Shown here one piece after another: positions 1 through 9,600 of a DNA stretch of 64,000 nucleotides. Every line of letters begins with the position of its first letter. Within the stretch, counting starts at the first letter, position 1. The stretch covers positions 3,224,001-3,288,000 of the forward strand of contig NZ_LS483250.1 in NCBI RefSeq assembly GCF_900465055.1. Direction: 5' to 3'. The stretch is from Moritella yayanosii. Lineage in GTDB: Bacteria; Pseudomonadota; Gammaproteobacteria; Enterobacterales; Moritellaceae. The position numbers and the translations under genes were made by a program. A model generated the notes under the pieces. That model saw nothing but the letters and a program-made list of their open reading frames with translations, had not been told where the DNA came from and searched no databases.

Positions 1-105
1 TTGTGCGCCGCGTTCCGTTAATCGACGGGTTAATTCCGCACATTTATAAGCGGCTATGCCACCTGTAATACCGAGCAAAATGCGTTTATTGGCAATAGCA
101 GTCAT
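1..105 (-). CDS. coaBC: Phosphopantothenoylcysteine decarboxylase/synthetase, N-terminal part
   Basis: Only the first 35 codons are present; the gene runs off the left edge. The start codon is at 103-105 on the minus strand. The visible peptide reads like the N-terminus of the flavoprotein half: a short lead, then [13 protein letters not shown], the beta strand and glycine-rich turn that open the FMN-binding fold of CoaBC/Dfp. The family makes 4'-phosphopantetheine from phosphopantothenate and cysteine during coenzyme A synthesis. It is divergent from radC, an arrangement common in gammaproteobacteria. The remaining roughly 370 residues, including the synthetase domain, lie outside the window. 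Confidence 0.9.
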   Translation of the reverse strand, partial: MTAIANKRILLGITGGIAAYKCAELTRRLTERGAQ

Positions 106-319
106 GGTGTATTCCACGTTGAAATCTGAAAGGATATTCTAATAACGTAATAACAATACCATAATTAAATTCGCAGATGCTAAGGTTTGTTATTAATTTT
201 ATATGCCGCATTATTAAATGCATAAATTTGAACTGTTTCACTGTTTTATCATTAGCCGCTCCTTTTATTCACCTAATGACTAAGCTAACTGGATGTTATG
301 TTAAATGGTGAGTGGAAAG

Positions 320-994
320 ATGAAATTAAAAGCATTACCTAAGGATGAAATGCCTCGCGAAAAATTGGTTAAATTAGGCGCAACTTCATTATCGGATGCA
401 GAATTGTTGGCGATATTCTTACGCACTGGCATCAAAGGCACCAATGTCGTTGCGCTGGCGAGTAATATATTAGCTGATTTTGGCACCTTGCGGGCGTTAC
501 TGGCGGCGAGTGAACATGAGTTCTGCCAAACTAAGGGGCTGGGGGTGGCTAAATATGTGCAATTACAAGCCGTGGTGGAAATGTCACGCCGCTTTTTAGC
601 CGAAAAATTGGAGCGGAGTAACGTGTTAACCAGCCCTCAAGAAAGTCGCGATTACATCCGCGCTAAATTGCGCGATCAACCTAATGAAGTATTCGCGGTA
701 TTATTTTTAGACAATAAGCACCGAGTTATTCGCTTTGAGGAGTTGTTTTATGGCACAATAGACAGCGCTAGTGTTTATCCGAGAGTGGTGGTTAAAAAAG
801 CGTTAGAAAGAAACGCTGCGGCCGTAATTTTTGCCCATAATCATCCCTCTGGTATTGCTGAACCCAGCCATGCCGATCGTATGATCACAGATAAACTTAT
901 CTCAGCCTTACAATTGATTGATGTTAAAGTTCTCGATCATTTTGTTATAGGAGACAGTGAGATAGCAAGCTTTGCAGAGCGGGGGTGGATGTGA
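320..994 (+). CDS. radC: RadC family JAB-domain protein
   Basis: Encodes 224 residues from the ATG at 320; an ATG at 305 would add five residues but matches family starts less well. The N-terminal part has the PREKL motif and a helix-hairpin-helix-like segment. The C-terminal half is a JAB/MPN domain with the metal-binding motif HNHPSG at about residues 173-178. The family is traditionally called a DNA repair protein, but its biochemical role is not settled. It is divergent from coaBC and followed by rpmB-rpmG, the usual order in enterics and vibrios. Length is normal. Confidence 0.93.
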   Translation: MKLKALPKDEMPREKLVKLGATSLSDAELLAIFLRTGIKGTNVVALASNILADFGTLRALLAASEHEFCQTKGLGVAKYVQLQAVVEMSRRFLAEKLERSNVLTSPQESRDYIRAKLRDQPNEVFAVLFLDNKHRVIRFEELFYGTIDSASVYPRVVVKKALERNAAAVIFAHNHPSGIAEPSHADRMITDKLISALQLIDVKVLDHFVIGDSEIASFAERGWM

Positions 995-1031
995 AATTGT
1001 GATTTTCACTCATCGTTGAAATATAAAAAGC

Positions 1032-1060
1032 TTGCTCTATGTTTCTATTTGCTGTATAAA
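1032..1060 (+). promoter_or_regulatory. Putative sigma-70 promoter for rpmB-rpmG
   Basis: A -35 hexamer TTGCTC at 1032-1037 and a -10 hexamer TATAAA at 1055-1060 are separated by 17 bases. A GC-rich discriminator (GCGGCC) follows, typical of growth-rate-controlled ribosomal promoters. The position, about 85 bases before rpmB, fits. Pattern-based call. Confidence 0.6.
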
Positions 1061-1145
1061 ATGCGGCCTTTAGCACGCGTCTTGGGCGACGGCCAACAAG
1101 ACGCTGTATATTTGCTCGAGCAAGAAAATATTTGGAGAAGACGAC

Positions 1146-1382
1146 ATGTCTAAAATATGCCAAGTTACTGGTAAAAAACCAGCTGTTGGTAATAACGTTT
1201 CTCACGCAAAAAACCGCACACGTCGCCGTTTTTTGCCAAACCTACATACACATCGTTTTTGGGTTGAGAGCGAAAACCGCTTTGTAAAATTACGCCTTAC
1301 TTGTAAAGGTATGCGTATTATTGATAAAAAGGGTATCGATTCAGTTCTTGCTGAAATGCGTGCCCGTGGTGAGAAGGTTTAA
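1146..1382 (+). CDS. rpmB: 50S ribosomal protein L28
   Basis: Encodes 78 residues, the standard bacterial L28 length. The N-terminus ([11 protein letters not shown]) and the basic central segment ([12 protein letters not shown]) are characteristic. L28 is a component of the large ribosomal subunit. A ribosome binding site (TGGAGA) precedes the ATG. rpmG follows after 11 bases, so the two are surely one operon. Only the first cysteine of a possible zinc ribbon is retained (SKIC), so this appears to be the zinc-independent form. Confidence 0.98.
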   Translation: MSKICQVTGKKPAVGNNVSHAKNRTRRRFLPNLHTHRFWVESENRFVKLRLTCKGMRIIDKKGIDSVLAEMRARGEKV

Positions 1383-1393
1383 GGAGCTCTATT

Positions 1394-1549
1394 ATGCGCG
1401 ATAAAATTCGTTTGAATTCATCTGCTGGTACTGGTCACTTCTATACCACTACTAAGAATAAAAGAAACATGCCTGAGAAAATGGAGATCAAAAAGTTTGA
1501 TCCCGTAGTTCGCAAGCACGTTATGTACAAAGAAGGTAAAATCAAGTAA
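1394..1549 (+). CDS. rpmG: 50S ribosomal protein L33
   Basis: A 51-residue reading frame starts at ATG 1394, with AAGGAG directly upstream, and ends with TAA at 1547-1549. The peptide begins [19 protein letters not shown] and ends EGKIK, as in gammaproteobacterial L33. It lacks the CxxC pairs of zinc-binding paralogues. It is co-transcribed with rpmB and followed by a strong terminator. Confidence 0.97.
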   Translation: MRDKIRLNSSAGTGHFYTTTKNKRNMPEKMEIKKFDPVVRKHVMYKEGKIK

Positions 1550-1576
1550 TCTTTGGTTTTATGTACAGATATTTAA

Positions 1577-1603
1577 AACTCAGCTTTTGCTGAGTTTTTT
1601 TTT
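1577..1603 (+). terminator. Rho-independent terminator after rpmBG
   Basis: Perfect 8-bp stem AACTCAGC / GCTGAGTT (1577-1584 and 1589-1596) with a TTTT loop, followed by a run of Ts to 1603. Confidence 0.9.
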
Positions 1604-1618
1604 GCCTAAAATTCTATC

Positions 1619-2161
1619 TTGTTAAACTTGCTCTGGTCGGCGTTTTCACGTAATTTGCATATACTTATTGATAAATCAGCAAGAAAGGGTTGGCGCGTGC
1701 AATTATCACGACGAGGTTGGAATAACGTATTAATATTTACAATACTGGCGATGATGCTGATATTTCAATATTCAGGAAAAACAATAGGCGGTGGTAATAC
1801 AACTCGTTATTATCAAACTGCGCTACCCCTGAATGCGATCGTATTGTCGATGCAGTTTGATAATATTCAAATTCAACGTGTTGGTAGTCAGTTGGCGACT
1901 AAACCAGAACTGGGCTTGTCACAGCCGCAATTGCGGCAAATCATTAAAGCGTGGGAAACGGCCACGTTTAAACCAGTGGCTGAGGATGTTGTCATCGCGA
2001 ATCTCGCTTATGGTATTAACATTTCCTTCGAATTGGCGAACTTAGCCGAGCCTGTTACGCTGATCTTATATCAAATTAATAGCGGTTATTTGTTACAAAA
2101 TTGGCAGAGTCAGTTGTTGCTCATCGATGAGTCTGAATTACAAGTGTTATTACCTCGTTAA
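1619..2161 (+). CDS. Unknown protein with one membrane segment
   Basis: An open frame of up to 180 residues. No ATG lies near the N-terminus: the first possible start is TTG at 1619, a few codons after an in-frame stop at 1607-1609. GTG at residue 27 and inner ATGs are alternatives. A hydrophobic segment at about residues 37-51 (VLIFTILAMMLIFQY) would anchor the protein. The remaining roughly 120 residues would face the periplasm or cytoplasm and resemble nothing I recognise. It sits between the rpmBG terminator and mutM on the same strand, so it may share a transcript with mutM. The start is uncertain; no function is proposed. Confidence 0.6.
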   Translation: MLNLLWSAFSRNLHILIDKSARKGWRVQLSRRGWNNVLIFTILAMMLIFQYSGKTIGGGNTTRYYQTALPLNAIVLSMQFDNIQIQRVGSQLATKPELGLSQPQLRQIIKAWETATFKPVAEDVVIANLAYGINISFELANLAEPVTLILYQINSGYLLQNWQSQLLLIDESELQVLLPR

Positions 2162-2234
2162 TCGTTTTATATTGTTGTCGATGCTTTAATCGATCTCATT
2201 AGTTGAGTTAGATTGTTACCTATTGGATGTCACC

Positions 2235-3047
2235 ATGCCTGAATTACCGGAAGTGGAAGTAAGCCGTCAAGGCATTGCTCCTTATCTTGAAAACGCCCAG
2301 ATCACGCAGATAATCGTGCGTAATGGGCAATTACGTTGGCCAGTGCCGATGGCGTTGCAAGATGCAGTGGGTTGTACTGTGATAAGTGTGCGTCGCCGGG
2401 CTAAATATTTATTATTAGAGACGGAAAAAGGCACCATCATCATTCACTTGGGCATGTCAGGTAGTCTAAGAGTGCTTGATTCAAGCGTCGCAGTCGAAAA
2501 GCATGATCATGTAGATATCGTGTTGAATTCAGGTAAATGTCTTCGCCTGAACGATCCTAGACGTTTTGGTTCGGTGTTGTGGCAAGTTGGTGATGTACTT
2601 GAACATAAATTATTAGCCAGTTTAGGACCAGAGCCGTTAACAGATGATTTTACGGCACAACGTTTGTTTGACCGTTCTCGTACACGAAAAATACCGGTTA
2701 AGTCATTTCTGATGGATAACCATATTGTTGTGGGGGTTGGTAACATTTATGCTAACGAAGCGTTATTCTCGGCGGGGATCAGTCCGAAACGGGCGGCAGG
2801 TAAGGTGTCTTTACAACGTTACAAGGTACTTGTTGAGGAAGTCAAACTGGTATTAGCCAAAGCGATTGCGCAAGGCGGCACCACGTTAAAGGATTTTACC
2901 CAGGCCGATGGTAAACCCGGTTATTTTGTGCAGGAATTGCAGGTATACGGCAAAGCCGGCAAACCGTGTCCCAAGTGTGGTGAGGAATTAAAAGCGATGA
3001 AGATCGGTCAGCGCAACACGATTTATTGTAATCAATGCCAGCGCTAA
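2235..3047 (+). CDS. mutM: Formamidopyrimidine-DNA glycosylase
   Basis: Encodes 270 residues. ATG 2235 is chosen over TTG 2223 because catalysis uses the proline exposed after Met removal, and the protein then starts MPELPEVE. The C-terminal zinc finger is complete: CPKCG, then a CNQC pair at the extreme end. The enzyme removes 8-oxoguanine and formamidopyrimidines from DNA and cleaves the strand by beta/delta elimination. The conserved DPRRFG segment is visible mid-protein. It is convergent with coaD. Normal length and no oddities. Confidence 0.97.
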   Translation: MPELPEVEVSRQGIAPYLENAQITQIIVRNGQLRWPVPMALQDAVGCTVISVRRRAKYLLLETEKGTIIIHLGMSGSLRVLDSSVAVEKHDHVDIVLNSGKCLRLNDPRRFGSVLWQVGDVLEHKLLASLGPEPLTDDFTAQRLFDRSRTRKIPVKSFLMDNHIVVGVGNIYANEALFSAGISPKRAAGKVSLQRYKVLVEEVKLVLAKAIAQGGTTLKDFTQADGKPGYFVQELQVYGKAGKPCPKCGEELKAMKIGQRNTIYCNQCQR

Positions 3048-3059
3048 CCTAAGCTTTAC

Positions 3060-3566
<507 letters not shown>

Positions 3567-3624
3567 CTACTTAAATTTAGTTCAGGATAGATGCCCTTAA
3601 ATAAGGCATCGCGCTATATTACGC

Positions 3625-4635
3625 TTATATAAAACGTGCTAATTTATTTTTAACCGCTGCGATACTGATGCTTTCCATTAAGTCTGCGCCTTTCGCTCGT
3701 TGTCCCCATTCACTGTTGGGTAAATGTTGGTGATAGACTTCGGCGACATCGTTAAGGTTATTGTAAGGGCCTGTACGGCCTGGATTGCTGTGCGCATATA
3801 ATCCAATTATAGGTGTACCGACTGTGGTACTCATGTGTGCTGGACCGGTATCTGGTGCTAATACCAGGTCGGCATGTTTTAAAATAGCGAGTAATTGTTT
3901 TAACGATGTGTCACCAACAAGGTTGTTAATCGGTGCTGTCGCAATTTGAATGATATCTTTAGCAAGTTGTTTTTCGCTGTCAGTTGGGCCGCCACAGATA
4001 GATACTTGATAATTATTGTCATGCATATAATTGGCTATTTCAGCATAACCTTTGGTTGACCAATTACGTTCTGCGTTACTTGCTGATGGGCAAATAATAA
4101 AATTTTTCTTTTCGTGGCTTAACTGCGAATGCGCCCATAAATTATCTTGGGTTGAAAGCGGGATGTTCCATTGTGGTGGTGCGACTGGGACACCTATTGC
4201 TTCGGCAAATGCCATAAAGCCATCGAGTACATGCGGTTGTGATTGGGGTTTTATTTTATGATTGGTAAATAACCACTGGCCTTCTTTGGCTCTGGTTTTA
4301 TCAAAACCCCAGCGCTGTGTGGCTTTAATGCATAAACTCGCGATGCTGGCTCTGAGTGCGACTTGCATATGCAGTAGTATATCAAACTGACGGTTTTTTA
4401 ATTTTTTACGCAGATCTGAATAACCCTTTAAACCGGTTTTTTTATCAAAAATAATGAATTCAACATTGTCGATGTCCCCAACTAACATGGCTTCAATTTT
4501 TCCGATAACCCAAGTGATCTTTGCGTTAGGGTATTGTCGCTGAATTGCTTGTACAACAGAAACAGCATGGCAAACATCACCAATTGCGGAAAAACGTAAA
4601 ATACAGATACTCTGTGGAGGGGTCATATTCATCAT
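3625..4635 (-). CDS. ADP-heptose:LPS heptosyltransferase (GT9 family)
   Basis: Encodes 336 residues from the ATG at 4633-4635. The frame continues 36 codons further upstream, but that would run into the divergent kdkA and the extra residues are not family-like. The N-terminus (ILRFSAIGDVCHAV) and the later DTGPAHMS motif are GT9 hallmarks. GT9 enzymes transfer L-glycero-D-manno-heptose to the Kdo or heptose of the LPS inner core at the cytoplasmic face. Neighbours kdkA and waaA support inner-core work. I cannot tell from the sequence whether it is a WaaC/OpsX- or WaaF-type enzyme, so no symbol is given. Confidence 0.88.
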   Translation of the reverse strand: MMNMTPPQSICILRFSAIGDVCHAVSVVQAIQRQYPNAKITWVIGKIEAMLVGDIDNVEFIIFDKKTGLKGYSDLRKKLKNRQFDILLHMQVALRASIASLCIKATQRWGFDKTRAKEGQWLFTNHKIKPQSQPHVLDGFMAFAEAIGVPVAPPQWNIPLSTQDNLWAHSQLSHEKKNFIICPSASNAERNWSTKGYAEIANYMHDNNYQVSICGGPTDSEKQLAKDIIQIATAPINNLVGDTSLKQLLAILKHADLVLAPDTGPAHMSTTVGTPIIGLYAHSNPGRTGPYNNLNDVAEVYHQHLPNSEWGQRAKGADLMESISIAAVKNKLARFI

Positions 4636-4720
4636 TTCTAGTCGTTGAATGTAAAAGGCTATTATGCAAATCGTTTGAGGTAATGTAAAATTTATCGGTG
4701 AAGTATTTTTTGGAGAGCAC

Positions 4721-5428
4721 ATGTTAATACAGACACAAGGCAATCGAGTCTTATTTTTTCAGGACGAATTAAACGCTGAGATCACCCCTGAATATTTTGA
4801 CGGGGCACATTGGCAACATAACAATGCGATAATTGGATCCGCGTTTGGTCGCGGTATTACCTGGTTTTTTAAAATAAACAATGATGAATTTGTACTACGC
4901 CATTATCACCGTGGAGGCCTTATTGCCAAGTTGATTAAAGATGCTTATATTTATACTGGACTTAAAAATACCCGTGCCTATCAAGAGTTTGTTGTTACGC
5001 AGCAACTGGTAGATAAACATTTACCCGCGCCAAAACCCATTGCCGGTCAGATCATTAAGCAAGGGCTGTTTTATCAAGCTGATTTGATTACCGAGAAGAT
5101 CTCTGGAGCCAAAGATTTAGTCGCTGTGTTAAAAGAGCGCGCGTTGAGTGATGTTGAGTATCAGCAGATTGGTATTATGATCAAACGCTTTCATGATGTT
5201 GATTTATGGCACGCAGATTTAAATACTCATAATATTATTCTCGATGGGCAAGGTAAGTGGTGGTTGATCGATTTTGATCGCTGCAAGTTTAAACCTGCTG
5301 CAGATAGCTGGAAACAAGCCAATCTAGCTCGGCTTAAACGCTCTTTTGTGAAAGAACAAACTAAAGACACTGCGTTTAAATGGCAGGCGTCTGACTGGGG
5401 TTTGCTACTCGCAGGTTATCAATGTTGA
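4721..5428 (+). CDS. kdkA: 3-deoxy-D-manno-octulosonic acid kinase
   Basis: Encodes 235 residues, the normal KdkA length. The kinase-like catalytic loop is HADLNTHNI (around residue 167), followed by the metal-binding IDFDRC segment. The family phosphorylates the 4-position of the first Kdo residue in single-Kdo LPS cores. A GGAG ribosome site lies before ATG 4721. It is divergent from the heptosyltransferase gene and close to waaA, so the window encodes three successive inner-core steps. It could be confused with the related WaaP heptose kinase, but length and context favour KdkA. Confidence 0.9.
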   Translation: MLIQTQGNRVLFFQDELNAEITPEYFDGAHWQHNNAIIGSAFGRGITWFFKINNDEFVLRHYHRGGLIAKLIKDAYIYTGLKNTRAYQEFVVTQQLVDKHLPAPKPIAGQIIKQGLFYQADLITEKISGAKDLVAVLKERALSDVEYQQIGIMIKRFHDVDLWHADLNTHNIILDGQGKWWLIDFDRCKFKPAADSWKQANLARLKRSFVKEQTKDTAFKWQASDWGLLLAGYQC

Positions 5429-5522
5429 GCGAATGTTCTAACAATGAGATATTACACTGTGTCATTTCGCACTAAATGTGCGAGTATTAACAGAACTATT
5501 ATAAATCAAAGCGGTCATTTCC

Positions 5523-6197
5523 ATGAAAACCAAAGATAAGATCATTCATGCGGCACTTGGGTTGTTTAATGAATGTGGAGAGCGTAATGTCACTACCAAC
5601 CATATTGCCGCGCATTTAGGCATTAGCCCAGGTAATCTTTATTATCATTTTCGTAATAAAGAAGACATTATTGACTCAATTTTTGATCAGTATGTGAATT
5701 ATTTAGCTGACAATTTTCAACCTCACAGCGAAGGTGACGTGACATTAGAAGTGATGATGCGTTATTTAGATTCAATGTTTGAAACGATGTGGCGTTTTCG
5801 ATTCTTGTATTACAGTTTACCGAGCTTGTTATCTCGAGACCCGAATTTACATAAGAAGTATTTAAAATTTCAAGAGATTTCTGCGCAGCGTGAAGTTGAT
5901 CTGCTATTTTCTTTACAGAAAAATAATGTGGTCAATATCCAGATGGAAGATCTGGATGAGTTGGCCAATTCAATTAAGGTTGTACTGGTTTCTTGGGTAA
6001 GTTATCGCACCACAATCAGTAAAGATGCAAAAGTATATAAGACTGATATTTATCGCGGTATTCTGAAAACACTCTTTATGATGAAACCCTATTTTACTGA
6101 ACAAGCCCTTGTTGATTATCAGCATATGCGTGAATATTATTTACGTTTAGCCACGGCTGAAACAGTTGTCCCTGATATTAATGGTGAATTGTTTTAA
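5523..6197 (+). CDS. TetR/AcrR family transcriptional regulator
   Basis: Encodes 224 residues. The N-terminal 50 residues form a TetR-type helix-turn-helix, ending in the diagnostic GNLYYHFRNKEDI segment. The C-terminal ligand-binding half is not recognisable. It sits alone between kdkA and the oppositely oriented waaA with about 95 bases upstream, so no target gene is obvious. Confidence 0.88.
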   Translation: MKTKDKIIHAALGLFNECGERNVTTNHIAAHLGISPGNLYYHFRNKEDIIDSIFDQYVNYLADNFQPHSEGDVTLEVMMRYLDSMFETMWRFRFLYYSLPSLLSRDPNLHKKYLKFQEISAQREVDLLFSLQKNNVVNIQMEDLDELANSIKVVLVSWVSYRTTISKDAKVYKTDIYRGILKTLFMMKPYFTEQALVDYQHMREYYLRLATAETVVPDINGELF

Positions 6198-6280
6198 CGC
6201 GAGTAGATAGATGTACAATATGGTTTTTCTTTATCGCTAATAATGTGGGTGATTAAGATAAACCATATTGATGATAGCCA

Positions 6281-7588
6281 CTATTTGGTATGGGCTGGCT
6301 TGATCGTTTGATCAATGTAATAGGTTAGTGTCTGCATGATCTTGCTTAGTGCGCCTTTGTTCTTCTCCACGACATGCTTTGCTTGTTGCCCCATCGTTTC
6401 TGCAATCTCAGGTTGTGACATTAATTCACTTATCTTATTGGTCAATTCAAGCTCATCATTGACGACCGCAACGCCATTACAATCGAGTAATTGCGTCGTT
6501 ACATCAGCAAAGTTAAAATAACTTGGCCCAGTAATACAGGCTTTTGATAGTGCTGCGGGTTCTAATAAGTTATGTCCACCGACTTTGTCACCAATTAAAC
6601 TGCCGCCCATAAAGCAGATATCACTGGCAGCGAGTAGGATCGGCATTTCACCCATGCTATCCCCTAAATAAATATCAATATCACTTAGGTCATCAGTTGC
6701 CTTACTTTGGCTTCGTCGCTGCGTTTTTGGGAACTTACTTAAGCACAGAGTCGCAACATCATCAAAGCGTTCTGGATGGCGAGGCACTAATATTAAAACA
6801 GCATGAGTATGTTGCTGTTTTACTTTTGCAAATGCTGCAAGCACTATCTCATCTTCACCCTTATGTGTACTTGAGGCGATGACGACAGGACGTTGTTTGC
6901 CCAATTGTTGGCGCAGTGATAAGCCATTATTGATGATGTTCTCTGAGAATTGAATATCAAATTTAACGGTACCTGTGACAGAAAGTTGAGATTGGCTTAA
7001 GCCTAACGTTTTAAAACGACGTTGATCATGTTCATCCTGACATAAAATATGGGTTATTTTTTGTAATGGTGCTGAAAACAATGACTGAAAACGTTGGTAT
7101 TTTTGTTGCGATTTTTCAGACAAGCGCGCATTCACCACTATGGTCGGAATACCTCGGTCTTTACAAATTGTCAGCATGTTAGGCCATAACTCGGTTTCCA
7201 TAATTAAACACAATGCTGGATTCATACGCTTGATAAATTGTTTTACTGCACAAGGATAATCAGCGGGGAAGTATCTGTGTTCAATGTTACCAGTTAAGGC
7301 CGCAACACGCTCTGCACCAGTACTTGTAGTTGTGGTAATAAGTAATGGTAGCGCTGGATACTGCTGTTGTAAGGCGTTGATAATGGGTGTTGCTGCGATC
7401 ACTTCCCCGACTGATACCGCGTGGATCCAAATTGGTTGCTGTGCTTGGGCTAATTTAGGCGCGATACCGACAAATTCTTTCCAACGCTCACCAATGGGCG
7501 GTTTACCTTTCTTAGTTTTCAATAATAAAGAAAATATCAACGGTGAAGTTGCATAAAGTAGCGTGGTGTAGAGTGTTCGGCTAAGCAT
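6281..7588 (-). CDS. waaA: Kdo transferase
   Basis: Encodes 435 residues. The start at 7588 has a good ribosome site (AAGGA, 7 bases away). The N-terminal hydrophobic anchor is followed by PIWIHAVSVGEV, with the family's conserved residues. METELWPN and GGHNLLEPAA in the donor-binding half are diagnostic. The enzyme attaches Kdo from CMP-Kdo to lipid A precursor at the inner membrane. With kdkA beside it, a single-Kdo LPS is plausible, but the sequence does not prove mono- versus bifunctionality. The truncated TagD-like gene lies just upstream on the same strand. Confidence 0.96.
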   Translation of the reverse strand: MLSRTLYTTLLYATSPLIFSLLLKTKKGKPPIGERWKEFVGIAPKLAQAQQPIWIHAVSVGEVIAATPIINALQQQYPALPLLITTTTSTGAERVAALTGNIEHRYFPADYPCAVKQFIKRMNPALCLIMETELWPNMLTICKDRGIPTIVVNARLSEKSQQKYQRFQSLFSAPLQKITHILCQDEHDQRRFKTLGLSQSQLSVTGTVKFDIQFSENIINNGLSLRQQLGKQRPVVIASSTHKGEDEIVLAAFAKVKQQHTHAVLILVPRHPERFDDVATLCLSKFPKTQRRSQSKATDDLSDIDIYLGDSMGEMPILLAASDICFMGGSLIGDKVGGHNLLEPAALSKACITGPSYFNFADVTTQLLDCNGVAVVNDELELTNKISELMSQPEIAETMGQQAKHVVEKNKGALSKIMQTLTYYIDQTIKPAHTK

Positions 7589-7613
7589 TCAATGTCCTTT
7601 TGTTGATATAATT

Positions 7614-7889
7614 CTAGCGTACGGTATGTTTAACAATTTCAATTATCTCAGTTGTGGACACTGATGGCGTTCTAGGTAAGTATTTTACTTGGCAAAACGC
7701 TTTCATATCATCAAACCTATCTAACCAATCATCACCCATAATGAGCATATCTGCTTTGTACTTTTGGATATATTCTTTTTTATTTTCGAGTGACTCTTCA
7801 AGAAATACATAATCTACACATGATAGCGAGCTAATGATATGCATTCTGTCTTCGTCGTTATAAATCGGATAGCGCTGCTTTTTGCTCAT
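7614..7889 (-). pseudogene. TagD-like glycerol-3-phosphate cytidylyltransferase, N-terminus missing
   Basis: The 91-residue frame matches the C-terminal two thirds of TagD/TarD-type cytidylyltransferases: the segments ADMLIMGDDW, YLPRTPSVSTTEI and the preceding helices are clear. Family members are about 130 residues and begin with GTFDxxHxGH, which binds CTP. That entire first 40-45 residue part is absent. Only 33 bases separate this frame from the end of the next gene, too few to hold it. No ribosome site precedes the ATG. I infer a 5' deletion that removed the catalytic motif, so the product cannot make CDP-glycerol in the usual way. Confidence 0.78.
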
Positions 7890-7922
7890 GTTTAAATTAT
7901 CTGAATATGGTTCAAGTCGGCA

Positions 7923-8966
7923 CTATTTAAACTTATAATATGCGTGTGAACGTCTTATTTTTAATTTTCTTAATAAGTTTAATGGTTTTGATTTTTCTGC
8001 TGGTATTTGAATGCATTGCTCTACGGCCTCGAGAATACGTTCACTTGCACTACCATCTGTATAGGGATGGACTTGCTGATTGTAACCTTTTATTAGCTGA
8101 TGTAATTCTTGACTTGGCTGAGATGCGAGGTCTAATGCTTGCTCAAGCTTGTCTGCATCGGTAATATTAATGATATAATCCCCAGGTTCTTTATTGTCGA
8201 AGGTGACCGCGGGCTTATTCAACAGCAAAAACTCAGACACGACAGATGATGTATCTGATAGTAAGATGTCAGATTGTTGTAGTGATAATGTAATATCCCT
8301 GTTGTTATCAAAAGAAAGGTTGGGACCAGAAAGTTTTTTATACTTTTCAACGGTCTGTGGATCTTCTTTAGGGTGGAAGCGGATTTTCCAATTAAACCGA
8401 CCTGTTTTGCTTAATTGCGCTATTTTTGCGTACAACGCGCCTGTACTTGTCAGGGATTTAGAGAAAGTAGGGGCATATAATATCTGTAATTTATCTTGCT
8501 GCTCTTTGTCTATCTCAGTTGTTGAGAATAAAGGGTCTAATTTAGACCAACCCGTTTCAATGACATTATAGTAAGGGTGTTTAAGACTCAACTGTTTAAA
8601 CATTTCACTAGTTATTGGGCCGTGAGTACAGTAAAGATCAAAAAATCCTCGTAATCTAAAATGGTCTTTCTTTTTCCACTCTAAGCCATGAAATACTTGA
8701 ACTTTAATACCGGGGAAGAAATCAGGTACTACATTTCCTGGTACAAAAACTGCCCTTGGATTAAATGTTTTAACGGCGTCAACGGAATCAAGCAATACGC
8801 TATTCTCCGGTAAATGCTTTGCGTTGGCCTTGTTACCGTGAATATACCAAGCACTTATGCTTCCTTCTCTTGCAATAGCATCTACGATAGGTTGTAAGAT
8901 TTCGAAAGAATAATTTTGCTCTACATACATGAGGTATTTATGTTGTGTTTTTGGCATTAGCGTCAT
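7923..8966 (-). CDS. CDP-glycerol glycerophosphotransferase family protein
   Basis: Encodes 347 residues; ATG 8966 or 8957 could be the start. The C-terminal half has the TagB/TagF signature: APTFSKS, then RFHPKED, then a DILLSDTSSVVSEFLLL segment and a terminal region with NKPAVTFDN. The family transfers glycerol phosphate from CDP-glycerol to a glycan or polymer. In Gram-negatives such genes sit in surface-polysaccharide loci; here it is next to waaA, suggesting glycerophosphate decoration of the LPS core. The adjacent cytidylyltransferase that should supply CDP-glycerol is truncated, so the donor would have to come from another locus. Confidence 0.86.
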   Translation of the reverse strand: MTLMPKTQHKYLMYVEQNYSFEILQPIVDAIAREGSISAWYIHGNKANAKHLPENSVLLDSVDAVKTFNPRAVFVPGNVVPDFFPGIKVQVFHGLEWKKKDHFRLRGFFDLYCTHGPITSEMFKQLSLKHPYYNVIETGWSKLDPLFSTTEIDKEQQDKLQILYAPTFSKSLTSTGALYAKIAQLSKTGRFNWKIRFHPKEDPQTVEKYKKLSGPNLSFDNNRDITLSLQQSDILLSDTSSVVSEFLLLNKPAVTFDNKEPGDYIINITDADKLEQALDLASQPSQELHQLIKGYNQQVHPYTDGSASERILEAVEQCIQIPAEKSKPLNLLRKLKIRRSHAYYKFK

Positions 8967-9270
8967 TCTAGTATGTTCATTTAAAGGGTTTTCTTTAGTT
9001 TAACATTTCCGTTGAAAAATACTGTTGAGTTGTAAATTAAATTACACTTCTACAGGTAAACCTACAGAAATAATTTGAATTGACTAGATATCGATGATGA
9101 GTAACTGTTTATGGATGGCAATTAAATTTATTAGCATATTATTTCTCAGAAAATAGCGGGATTTGTGGCGTTCGTGTGACTTTATTTCGATAGCACTTGA
9201 ATCTATATATGCATATCACCCACAATGTGTATGATTATAATATTTAGCGTATTAAATATAGGGGTAAAGA
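8967..9270. other. Intergenic region between divergent genes
   Basis: About 304 AT-rich bases between the glycerophosphotransferase gene and glpE. A good -10-like TATAAT lies at 9236-9241 before glpE, but its -35 is poor. No RNA gene or repeat was seen. Confidence 0.4.
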
Positions 9271-9591
9271 GTGGATACATTTCAGCATATATCGGTTACA
9301 CAAGTGCAGGACAAAGTAGCAAATCAGGAACCAATTAAAATTGTCGATATTCGTGACCCTCAATCATTCACCGATGCACATATCGCAGATTCATTGCATC
9401 TTACTGACTCAGTGTTAGGTAACTTCATGCAGCAAACTGACTTTGATGTGCCGGTTGTGGTGGTTTGTTATCATGGACGTAGTAGCCAAGGCGCGGCGCA
9501 ATATTTAGTTGAGCAAGGTTTTGAAGAGGTTTATAGCATGGACGGTGGGTTTGAAGCTTGGCGTCGAGAATGTGCATTTGTATCAACATAG
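9271..9591 (+). CDS. glpE: Thiosulfate sulfurtransferase
   Basis: Encodes 106 residues from GTG 9271, preceded by AGGGG. It is a single rhodanese domain with active-site loop CYHGRSS; the cysteine carries the persulfide. The family transfers sulfane sulfur from thiosulfate to cyanide or thiols in the cytoplasm. Its length and the following glpG match the glpEG pair of enterics and vibrios. The neighbouring glpR repressor gene of E. coli is not present; hldE follows instead. Confidence 0.94.
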   Translation: MDTFQHISVTQVQDKVANQEPIKIVDIRDPQSFTDAHIADSLHLTDSVLGNFMQQTDFDVPVVVVCYHGRSSQGAAQYLVEQGFEEVYSMDGGFEAWRRECAFVST

Positions 9592-9600
9592 GTAATAGTG

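Noticed and set aside
4636-4743. N-terminal extension of the GT9 heptosyltransferase
   Set aside because: The extra 36 codons overlap the divergent kdkA start and do not resemble the family; ATG 4635 gives the conserved N-terminus.
9181-9241. CRP-type operator before glpE
   Set aside because: Only half sites such as TGTGA were found without a matching TCACA at the right distance.
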